From NCBI RefSeq assembly GCF_004323595.1, contig NZ_AP019373.1, positions 868,001 to 932,000 of the forward strand: a stretch of 64,000 bases of DNA, written 5' to 3'. Below, piece after piece: positions 1 to 6,562 of the stretch; position 1 is the first letter of the stretch, and every line of letters starts with the position of its first letter. The position numbers and the translations under genes are program-made. Under the pieces are notes generated by a model. It did not search any database. It was not told where the DNA came from and worked only from the letters and a program-made list of their open reading frames with translations. The DNA is from Sulfuricystis thermophila. Its GTDB lineage: Bacteria; Pseudomonadota; Gammaproteobacteria; Burkholderiales; Rhodocyclaceae.

Positions 1-93
1 ACTTGAAAATCGCTGGATCGGACTATGCGCGCTTTCGCAAGGAAATGCAACGAAAAATTTGTAACAGTTGCAAGGTCTTCGATTCGCCTTGAT

Positions 94-134
94 TTGATCT
101 GAGTCAAAGCAGAGTATCAACAAATACTTATGAT
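94..134 (+). promoter_or_regulatory. FNR/Anr-type box and -10 element, class II layout
   Basis: Positions 94-107 read TTGATCTGAGTCAA, one base from the FNR consensus TTGAT-N4-ATCAA. A TATGAT -10 element lies at 129-134, placing the transcription start near 141. The box centre (100.5) is then about 41 bases upstream of the start, the classic position for an FNR-activated promoter. This fits a respiratory operon downstream. The inference is oxygen-responsive activation by an FNR/Anr protein; no such regulator gene is in the window. Confidence 0.6.
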
Positions 135-198
135 GGCCCGCTTTATGTTTTGGCGGTGGCCATCACGCCAGACGGTTCCTAATTACCGGAGGATGACT

Positions 199-1290
199 GT
201 GACAGAAGACATGAATTCGCAGGCGGGTGCCGAGCGGCAGGATACACAAGTTCCGCGGCAACCGGCGCCCGCCGATCCATCCCGTGTTGCCCTGAAAACC
301 TCGCGTCGTGATTTCTTGAAGAGCGGCGGAATGTTGAGCCTGTCCTCGCTGATGGGCACGGCGGCATTGATGACCGAATCCGATGATGCGCAGGCGGCGA
401 TCGAATGGGCCGAGCACTTCCAGAAAAATTATCGCCTGATGACGCCGGAGGAAAAGGCCGAGGCACGCGCACGGCTCGAACGGCGCTATTCCGAGGAATA
501 CGGCAAGAAGGTCACCGTCGATACCACCGAGGCGCAACCCGGCGTGCTGATGGGTTATGCGCTCAACATCCGCAAGTGCATCGGTTGCCGGCGCTGCGTG
601 CATGCCTGTGTCGCCGAGAACAACCAGTCGCGCGGCAGGAACCGTCCTGGTGAAAAGATCGAGTGGATCCAGGTGCTGCGCATGGAACGCGGTAAGTTCG
701 AAGCCGAGAAGATGAATCACGGCTATCCGGAGGGTCTGGGCATCCAGGTTGGCGGCAATGCCTATACACCGGTCGGCCAGGTGCTCGAAGGCCAGTATCA
801 CTACACACCGGACCTCGTACCCGAGAAAGATGCCACCTACATGCCGATCGCCTGCATGCAGTGCGAGAAGCCGCCTTGCGTGAAGGTGTGTCCGGTGCGT
901 ACCACCTATCGCGAGCCGGACGGCGTGGTGGTGATCGACTACAACTGGTGCATCGGCTGCCGCATGTGCATGGGCGCCTGCCCTTACTGGGCACGTCGTC
1001 TCAATGTCACCAACCCCGTGCTGCCGAAAGAAGAGATGAATCCGGTGACACACTATCTCGGTAACCGGCCCCGGATGCGTGGTGTGGTCGAGAAGTGTCA
1101 CTGGTGTCTGCAACGCACTCGTCATGGGCGCTATCCGGCCTGCGTCGAGGCTTGCCCGGTCGGTGCCCGCAAGTTCGGCAACCTGCTCGATCCAAACAGC
1201 GAGGTGAGCCTGATCCTGGCGCGGAAGAATGTCTTCCGTCTCAAGGCCGAGCTCAATACCTTCCCGAAGTTCTTCTATTTCTACGATTGA
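199..1290 (+). CDS. Tat-exported four-cluster [4Fe-4S] ferredoxin subunit (DsrO/NrfC-like)
   Basis: Electron-transfer subunit of a membrane-bound quinone oxidoreductase, expected on the periplasmic face. A twin-arginine signal (SRRDFLK, residues 35-41) precedes a hydrophobic stretch. Four cysteine groups follow near residues 127-137, 222-234, 251-262 and 300-322, 16 Cys in all, enough for four [4Fe-4S] clusters as in NrfC, DsrO and DmsB-type proteins. I chose the GTG at 199 because GGAGG (188-192) sits six bases upstream; the ATG at 193 is too close to it, and an ATG at 130 would lie inside the predicted -10. The protein is 363 aa. The next gene starts ten bases later and encodes the matching NrfD-type membrane partner. 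The substrate cannot be told from sequence; DsrO is the nearest known analogue because a cytochrome c is also encoded. Confidence 0.88.
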   Translation: MTEDMNSQAGAERQDTQVPRQPAPADPSRVALKTSRRDFLKSGGMLSLSSLMGTAALMTESDDAQAAIEWAEHFQKNYRLMTPEEKAEARARLERRYSEEYGKKVTVDTTEAQPGVLMGYALNIRKCIGCRRCVHACVAENNQSRGRNRPGEKIEWIQVLRMERGKFEAEKMNHGYPEGLGIQVGGNAYTPVGQVLEGQYHYTPDLVPEKDATYMPIACMQCEKPPCVKVCPVRTTYREPDGVVVIDYNWCIGCRMCMGACPYWARRLNVTNPVLPKEEMNPVTHYLGNRPRMRGVVEKCHWCLQRTRHGRYPACVEACPVGARKFGNLLDPNSEVSLILARKNVFRLKAELNTFPKFFYFYD

Positions 1291-1300
1291 GGAGGCGGCC

Positions 1301-2545
1301 GTGCTGATCCGTTTCATTTCCGACTACGTGCGCTATGTCCTCAAGGGGGGCAGCAAGTTCTACACATGGATGGGCATCTTGGGGGTATTCATCCTCGGCA
1401 TGCTCTATGTGTTCTACCTGCAGAACACCGATGGCCTGATCGTCACCGGCATGACCAGCCAGATCCACGAGGGACTCTACTTTGCCAATCTGGTGTTCCT
1501 CGTCGGCGTCGCGGCGGGGGCGGTGACCATCGTCTTTCCGGCCTACGGCTATCATCACGAGGGGATGCACAAAGTGGCGGTGCTGGGCGAGATGCTGGCA
1601 ATAACCGCAGTGATCATGGTGATGATGTTCGTGTTTGCCCACATGGGGCGGCCCGACCGCCTCTGGCACATGATCCCGCCCTGGGGTATCTACAGCTTTT
1701 CCTCGATGCTCGGTTGGGACGTGATGGTGCTCACCGGCTATCTGTTCCTCAACTTCGTCTGCGGCTTCTACTACCTGTGGTGCAAATACACCGGCAACCC
1801 GATCAACTACAAGTGGTTCCTGCCGGTGGTGTGGGTCGCGATCGTCTGGGCATTGTCGATCCACACCGTGACGGCCTTCCTGATCTCGACGATGCCGGCG
1901 CGTCCGATGTGGCATCACAGCATGATGCCGATCCGCTTCATCACCACCGCGTTTGCCGCGGGTCCGGCACTGATCATCCTGGCCTTCCTGATCATCCGCA
2001 ACAACACCCGGTTCTGGATCGATGACAGCGTGATCAAGCTGCTGACCACCATCGTCACCTGGTGTCTCGGTATCGCGATCTTCCTCACCCTGTCGGAAGT
2101 CGTCGTCGAGCTGTATGCCCGCACCGAGCACGCCAATGGCCTTTACTACCTGATGTTCGGCCTGCATGGACTGACCCGCCTGGTGCCGTGGTTCTGGTCT
2201 TCGGTCGTGCTGATGGTGGGCGCCTTCATCCTGTTCCTGATCCCGCGCTTCCGCAACGACTTCAAGCTGCTGGTCATTCCCTGCGTGATGTCGTTTGCCG
2301 GCATCTGGATCGAAAAGGGCATGGGCCTGATCGTTCCCGGTTTCATTCCCACCCCGATCGGCGAGGTGACCGAGTATTACCCGACCTTCGTCGAGTGGCT
2401 GATGACGTTGGGTATCTGGGCCTTCGGCTTCTTCATCCTGACCATCCTGCTCAAGGGCGCCATCGGCATCCTGCTGGGCGAAGTCAAATATGGCGGCAAG
2501 CCGGCCACTGCAGGCTATGGCGCACAAGCGGCCGCAGCGAAGTGA
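1301..2545 (+). CDS. NrfD/DsrP-family integral membrane quinone-interacting subunit
   Basis: Polytopic membrane subunit that exchanges electrons between the quinone pool and the periplasmic ferredoxin. At 414 aa with about ten hydrophobic segments it matches the long NrfD branch (DsrP, HybB) rather than the eight-helix NrfD proper. I chose the GTG at 1301 because GGAGG at 1291-1295 lies at normal spacing; the in-frame extension upstream runs through the preceding gene and looks like out-of-frame coding. It lies between the ferredoxin and the multihaem cytochrome, so the three probably form one complex like DsrOP-J. Direction of electron flow (quinol oxidation or quinone reduction) is not determinable here. 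Confidence 0.88.
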   Translation: MLIRFISDYVRYVLKGGSKFYTWMGILGVFILGMLYVFYLQNTDGLIVTGMTSQIHEGLYFANLVFLVGVAAGAVTIVFPAYGYHHEGMHKVAVLGEMLAITAVIMVMMFVFAHMGRPDRLWHMIPPWGIYSFSSMLGWDVMVLTGYLFLNFVCGFYYLWCKYTGNPINYKWFLPVVWVAIVWALSIHTVTAFLISTMPARPMWHHSMMPIRFITTAFAAGPALIILAFLIIRNNTRFWIDDSVIKLLTTIVTWCLGIAIFLTLSEVVVELYARTEHANGLYYLMFGLHGLTRLVPWFWSSVVLMVGAFILFLIPRFRNDFKLLVIPCVMSFAGIWIEKGMGLIVPGFIPTPIGEVTEYYPTFVEWLMTLGIWAFGFFILTILLKGAIGILLGEVKYGGKPATAGYGAQAAAAK

Positions 2546-2555
2546 GGTTGACACC

Positions 2556-3425
2556 ATGAAGAAACTCGCGATAACCGCTCTGATCCTCGCCGCGAGCGGC
2601 GGCGTGCTGTTTGCGGTGTCCGCCGCTGAAAAATCCGGCGCGCCGGCGCAGGAACCAGCCGCCCAGGCGCAACAGGCTGCACCCTCTGAAGGCAAGCCGG
2701 CCGAGTCTGCGGCACCGCAAGAGGTCGTTTGCTTCGAGAGCCGCAAGGGGGCTTCGGAAGTGACCCAAAGGGAGATCAGTCCTGGCTGGCCTAATGTCAA
2801 GTGCTCGCCGACCACTGGCGCCGCGCTCTGGTACGGCGATCCGTTCGACGGCACCGTGCCGATGGGCAAGATGCCCGGCCTCGAAAACATTCCCGAGGGC
2901 CATGCTCTCGTCAAACCGCGCTCGCAGAAGCTGGCCATCTTGCCGATGTGCGCAACGGCCTGTCACAATGGTGTGGGCCCACAGTTCACGCCGCCGACGC
3001 TGCCGAAAGACAAGAAGCCGACGCCGATCCCGACCATGGAAGGCCTGTTGCCGGAGCTCAAGGAGTTCCAGCATGGCCGCGGGCGCATCTGGTGTCTCGA
3101 TTGCCATCACACCACCCAGCGCAACAAGCTGGTCGACAACTTCGGCGATCCGATCGATTTCGACCAGTCGCAGCTGCTGTGCGGCAAGTGTCATGGTGAC
3201 AAGCTGCGCGACTGGCGCGACGGCATCCATGGCAAGCGCATCGGCGAGTGGGCCAGCGACGGTAAGAAGCGCTGGTTCCTGTGCACCGAATGCCACAATC
3301 CGCACAACGTCCAGCAAGGCGAACGCAACCGCGGCTTCGCGCAACTGCAGCCCGAGCCGCCCCCGCAGACGCCGAAGGGCATGCAGGGCATGAAGCACGA
3401 GCTGGTGCATCCGGTTGCGCACTGA
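2556..3425 (+). CDS. Periplasmic multihaem cytochrome c of the NrfD module
   Basis: A 289-aa protein with an N-terminal signal sequence (residues 1-25, ending in an Ala-Ala pair) followed by an Ala/Gln-rich linker. Three standard haem-binding motifs are visible: CLDCH (180-184), CGKCH (209-213) and CTECH (243-247). A fourth, CATACH (132-137), has three residues between the cysteines instead of two. Two further cysteines (CFES, KCSP) lie in the N-terminal third. It starts ten bases after the NrfD gene and overlaps the next gene by one base. It most likely relays electrons between the ferredoxin/NrfD pair and a periplasmic partner. DsrJ is the nearest functional analogue by context, but I do not see clear DsrJ sequence identity. 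Confidence 0.85.
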   Translation: MKKLAITALILAASGGVLFAVSAAEKSGAPAQEPAAQAQQAAPSEGKPAESAAPQEVVCFESRKGASEVTQREISPGWPNVKCSPTTGAALWYGDPFDGTVPMGKMPGLENIPEGHALVKPRSQKLAILPMCATACHNGVGPQFTPPTLPKDKKPTPIPTMEGLLPELKEFQHGRGRIWCLDCHHTTQRNKLVDNFGDPIDFDQSQLLCGKCHGDKLRDWRDGIHGKRIGEWASDGKKRWFLCTECHNPHNVQQGERNRGFAQLQPEPPPQTPKGMQGMKHELVHPVAH

Positions 3426-3859
3426 TGGCGGAATCGATCGAAAACGACCAGCCCCCGCCCGTCCGGGGTGACCCGACGTGGGTCCCCCCGGCGCTGACGC
3501 GCGAGGAAAAGACCCGCCATGTCGGCAAGACGCCGGTGTTCTTCGGCCCGCCGCTGGCGATCCTCACCGATGGCCTGAAAAACACGCTGGAGATCTCCGG
3601 AAGGCTCAACCGCACCGCCGAGCGCTATCTCGAAATCCTGCGCAGCCATGGACTGGAACTCACCGAAGCGGAACGCCAGTGCATCGCACACATCTGCAAC
3701 ATCGGCTTCATGTCGCCGCAGGAAATCCGCGAACTGCCCTTCGAGGTCGAGCTGACCAAGTTCGATCATCCCGATCTCGACAAGGCGGTATTGAAACAGA
3801 AGCTCGAGGCCGCCAGCTTCGCCGATCTGGTGGCCGTCGTCGAATCTCTAGGCTTTTGA
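3425..3859 (+). CDS. Unrecognised 144-aa protein of the NrfD operon
   Basis: I do not recognise this protein. It is soluble-looking, has no signal peptide or membrane segment, and begins with a Pro-rich acidic stretch. Residues from about 45 on look helical (a run around NTLEISGRLNRTAERYLEIL, then ELTEAERQCIAHICNIGFMS). Its ATG overlaps the cytochrome stop codon (TGATG) and the hemerythrin-like gene starts three bases after its stop. Translational coupling makes it part of the respiratory operon, so a role in assembly or regulation of the complex is plausible but unproven. Two cysteines (in RQCIAHICN) are close enough to bind a metal or form a disulfide. Confidence 0.75.
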   Translation: MAESIENDQPPPVRGDPTWVPPALTREEKTRHVGKTPVFFGPPLAILTDGLKNTLEISGRLNRTAERYLEILRSHGLELTEAERQCIAHICNIGFMSPQEIRELPFEVELTKFDHPDLDKAVLKQKLEAASFADLVAVVESLGF

Positions 3860-3862
3860 GCG

Positions 3863-4255
3863 ATGACCAACCGATTGAACTGGGACGAGCGTTTCAGTGT
3901 CGGGCATGAAGTGCTCGATGCGCAGCACAAGCACTTTTTCGCGTTGTGCAACGCCATGGCCGACTCATTGGCTGAGGAGGCGGCGCAAGAGCGTTTCGAT
4001 CAGTTGTTCGCGGAGTTGATGGACAAGGCGCGGGAACATTTCGCCGCCGAGGAAGCGCTACTCGCCGATTGCGGTTATCCCGAACTCGACGACCAGCGCA
4101 GTGAGCAGGAGGAGTTCGCCTTTCTGGCCGATGAAATCGCCACTACCGAGAATTTCGACCGCAGCGAACTGCAGACCTTCCTGGCATTGTGGTGGGCGGG
4201 ACACGTGATGGGCGCGGCGCGGAACTACCCGCCTTGGCTTGCCGGCCGCGACTGA
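3863..4255 (+). CDS. Hemerythrin-like protein with a degenerate di-iron site
   Basis: A 130-aa single-domain bacteriohemerythrin fold. The start (NWDERFSVGHEVLDAQHKHFF) and HFAAEEALL match the family. Of the seven canonical iron ligands, His22, His59, Glu63 and His114 are present. The two His of the usual H-x3-H pair are Gln78 and Gln82 (in DDQRSEQEEF), and the last-helix Asp is Ala119 (HVMGAARNY). The fold is intact, so this reads as loss of one iron position rather than truncation. It is the last gene of the ferredoxin-NrfD-cytochrome operon and is followed by a terminator. Classical hemerythrin binds O2 for sensing or storage; this one may bind one metal or none. Confidence 0.85.
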   Translation: MTNRLNWDERFSVGHEVLDAQHKHFFALCNAMADSLAEEAAQERFDQLFAELMDKAREHFAAEEALLADCGYPELDDQRSEQEEFAFLADEIATTENFDRSELQTFLALWWAGHVMGAARNYPPWLAGRD

Positions 4256-4273
4256 GACCGGATGCATAAAACG

Positions 4274-4298
4274 AAACGGGCGCCGCGGCGCCCGTTTT
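4274..4298. terminator. Bidirectional rho-independent terminator
   Basis: An 11-bp perfect stem (4274-4284 with 4287-4297) and a two-base loop lie between convergent genes. T-rich sequence follows the hairpin on both strands (CGTTTT on plus, CGTTTCGTTTT on minus). It should end both the respiratory operon and sodB. Confidence 0.85.
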
Positions 4299-4315
4299 CC
4301 CGAAGTAGCGTGGGA

Positions 4316-4900
4316 TTACGCGAAGTTCTTTTCGGCGAACTCCCAGTTCACCAAGTGGTTGAGGAAGGTCTCGACGAACTTCGGGCGCAGGTTGCGGTAA
4401 TCGATGTAGTAGGCGTGTTCCCAGACGTCGATGCACAGCAGCGGCTTGTCGCCCGTGGTCAGCGGAGTGCCGGCAGCGCCCATGTTGACGATGTCGACCG
4501 AGCCATCGGCCTTTTTGACCAGCCAGGTCCAGCCCGAGCCGAAATTGCCGACCGCGGACGCCTGGAAGGCCTTCTTGAACTCGTCGAACGAGCCCCACTT
4601 CTTGTTGATCGCGTCAGCCAGGGCGCCGCTCGGCGCACCACCGCCGTTCGGCTTCATGCAGTTCCAGAAGAAGGTGTGGTTCCAGACTTGTGCGGCATTG
4701 TTGTAGATGCCGCCGGCCGGCGCCTTCTTGACGATCGCTTCGAGATCGAGGTTTTCGTATTCGGTGCCCTTGATCAGGTTGTTCAGGTTGGTGACGTAAG
4801 CCTGATGATGCTTGCCGTAGTGGTAGTCGAAGGTTTCCTCGGACATGTACGGCGCCAGGGCGTTTTTCGGATAGGGCAGGGGGGGAAGGGTGTGTTCCAT
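4316..4900 (-). CDS. sodB: Iron superoxide dismutase
   Basis: Converts superoxide to O2 and H2O2 in the cytoplasm. The protein is 194 aa, the normal FeSOD length. Metal ligands are in [11 protein letters not shown] (His), [11 protein letters not shown] (His) and [12 protein letters not shown] (Asp, His). The Gln in [11 protein letters not shown] is typical of Fe rather than Mn enzymes. I chose the ATG at 4900, which has a strong ribosome site (GGAGAAC); an upstream in-frame ATG lacks one. It follows xseA by 60 bases on the same strand and ends at a bidirectional terminator. Confidence 0.96.
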   Translation of the reverse strand: MEHTLPPLPYPKNALAPYMSEETFDYHYGKHHQAYVTNLNNLIKGTEYENLDLEAIVKKAPAGGIYNNAAQVWNHTFFWNCMKPNGGGAPSGALADAINKKWGSFDEFKKAFQASAVGNFGSGWTWLVKKADGSVDIVNMGAAGTPLTTGDKPLLCIDVWEHAYYIDYRNLRPKFVETFLNHLVNWEFAEKNFA

Positions 4901-4960
4901 GTCGTTCTCCTGTTTATTGGGGTTGAAAGCTCGCAAACTATATGGCGCTCGGACACGATT

Positions 4961-6265
4961 TTACAAGTCGCCGGCCGGGGTGATCGTCTCGATGTGGCCG
5001 CAGGCCTTGCCGCGGGCAAACTGTAGCTCGATACGTTCTCCAGCTGCGAGACGGCTGGCGTCCCGCACGATGGTGCCATCGACCTGGCGCACGATGCTGT
5101 AGCCGCGTTCCAACGTGGCGAGCGGTGAAAGACCGACCAGCGCGCCTCGACAACGGGAAAGGCTGTGTTGGCAACGCGCCAGCCGGTCGTGGATGGCCCG
5201 ACGCAGACGGTGTTCCAGCGGGCCGAGACGGGTCTGTTGCGCCAGGCGTCGCTCGATCGCCGCGTGCAAACGGTGTTCGAGCGATTCCAGCCGTTGACGT
5301 CCGGCGGCGAGCCGCTGGGCGGGATGAATGAGTCGCAGGGCCAACCGGTCGACTGCCTGCATGCGGCCCTCCAGCGCCGTTCGCAACGTGCGCTGCAAGG
5401 TAGTGGCGAGAGTGGCGAGCTCCTTGGCCGCGGCATGCCAGCCGGCGCTGGCCAGTTCTGCGGCGGCGGTGGGGGTTGCGGCCCGCTGGTCGGCGACGAG
5501 ATCGGCGATCGTCGTGTCGGTTTCGTGGCCGATGCCGGCGATGATGGGCATCGGCGCGGCGGCGATCTGCCGCGCCACCGCCTCATCGTTGAAGGCCCAG
5601 AGGTCCTCGAGACTGCCACCGCCGCGCACGAGCAGCAGCAGATCGCATTCGGCGCGCTCATAGGCCTTGGCCAGGGCGGCAACCAGGCTGGCCGGGGCGT
5701 CCGTGCCTTGCACCAGGGTCGGATAGACGATCAGCTCGACATGTTTCGCCCGCCGCGCGAAGGCGGCGAGCACGTCGGACAGTGCTGCGGCCTGGGCGGA
5801 GGTGACGATGCCGACCCGGCATGGGTAGCGCGGCAGCGGCCGCTTTCGGGCGGCATCGAGCAATCCTTCACGGCCGAGCTTGTCGCGCAGCTGCAGGAAG
5901 CGCTCGTAGAGGCGGCCAAGGCCGGCGCGGCGCAGAGCTTCGACGTTGAGCTGGAATTCTCCACGTGCCTCATAAAGCGTGACGAGCGTCTGCGCTTCGA
6001 CCTGTTGGCCGTTTTCGAGCCGCCAAGGCAACAGTTGGGCACGCGAACGGAACATCACGCAGCGCACCTGTGCTTGGTCGTCCTTCAGGGAAAAATACAG
6101 GTGCCCGGATGCGGCACGCGTCAGGTTGGAAATCTCGCCGCTGACCCACAGCAGTGGGAAGTGCTGTTCGAGCAGCTGACGGGCGGCACGGTTGAGCTCG
6201 CTGACGGTGAGGATTTCTGCGTTCAATTGGTGCGAAAATGGGGTTAAAAGGGTGGCTGGAGGCAC
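4961..6265 (-). CDS. xseA: Exodeoxyribonuclease VII large subunit
   Basis: Catalytic subunit of ExoVII, which degrades single-stranded DNA in mismatch repair and recombination. The protein is up to 434 aa. The N-terminal OB-fold covers WVSGEISNLTRAASGHLYFSLKD. The central family signature includes GIVTSAQAAALSDVL, RGGGSLEDLWAFNDE and GIGHETDTTIADLVAD. The C-terminal half is a long Arg/Leu-rich helical region ending in GYSIVRQVDG. The first codon is a GTG without an obvious ribosome site; a TTG 13 codons downstream is an alternative. The small subunit xseB is not in the window. Confidence 0.95.
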   Translation of the reverse strand: MPPATLLTPFSHQLNAEILTVSELNRAARQLLEQHFPLLWVSGEISNLTRAASGHLYFSLKDDQAQVRCVMFRSRAQLLPWRLENGQQVEAQTLVTLYEARGEFQLNVEALRRAGLGRLYERFLQLRDKLGREGLLDAARKRPLPRYPCRVGIVTSAQAAALSDVLAAFARRAKHVELIVYPTLVQGTDAPASLVAALAKAYERAECDLLLLVRGGGSLEDLWAFNDEAVARQIAAAPMPIIAGIGHETDTTIADLVADQRAATPTAAAELASAGWHAAAKELATLATTLQRTLRTALEGRMQAVDRLALRLIHPAQRLAAGRQRLESLEHRLHAAIERRLAQQTRLGPLEHRLRRAIHDRLARCQHSLSRCRGALVGLSPLATLERGYSIVRQVDGTIVRDASRLAAGERIELQFARGKACGHIETITPAGDL

Positions 6266-6280
6266 TCGGCGAATGCTACC

Positions 6281-6491
6281 TCATCCACAATCGTGTTTCG
6301 TCTCCGAGAATCTTGCCGAAATGTGACTGGAGTGCCGCCAAAATCTCGCAATATCCGTATAACTCATTGATAAATAATGATATTTATTTTGGTCAGTTTT
6401 GCGCCGAAGTAACAAAAGTCCTTTCCCGATGGCTACTTAGCAACATCATGCGCAAGCGATTCACAAAGTTATCCACAAATTTTGGGGATAA
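6281..6491. other. AT-rich divergent gap with DnaA-box-like sites
   Basis: The 6266-6562 gap separates divergent xseA and the Sel1-repeat gene. It contains a perfect DnaA box TTATCCACA (6469-6477), an inverted near-match TTATCCCCA (read on minus, 6483-6491) and TCATCCACA (6281-6289), each near-match with one mismatch. Positions 6350-6412 are strikingly AT-rich for this genome, with short inverted repeats. It could be a DnaA-binding regulatory or titration site, or simply the divergent promoter. No dnaA, dnaN or rpmH is nearby, so I do not call it oriC. Confidence 0.4.
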
Positions 6492-6562
6492 TTCGAACAG
6501 CCGTCGTTTCTGGTCGCTTTTCTCATTTTCGCCCGCTGCCGTTCTCTGATCTTGCCTGGCCG

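Noticed and set aside
130-198. Upstream start of the ferredoxin gene at ATG 130
   Set aside because: It falls inside the predicted -10 element, and the added residues are not Tat-like; GTG 199 has the well-spaced ribosome site.
163-1317. Long antisense reading frame of 384 aa opposite the ferredoxin gene, and many similar ones (for example 1253-2938, 5165-6247, 24975-26540)
   Set aside because: High-GC genes leave long open frames in other phases. These have His/Arg/Gly-rich, low-complexity translations, no motifs and no ribosome sites, and each lies opposite a gene with clear family motifs.
6281-6491. Chromosomal replication origin
   Set aside because: Only one perfect DnaA box, no dnaA, dnaN, rpmH or gidA nearby, and GC skew cannot be computed by eye. 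Kept only as a site worth checking.
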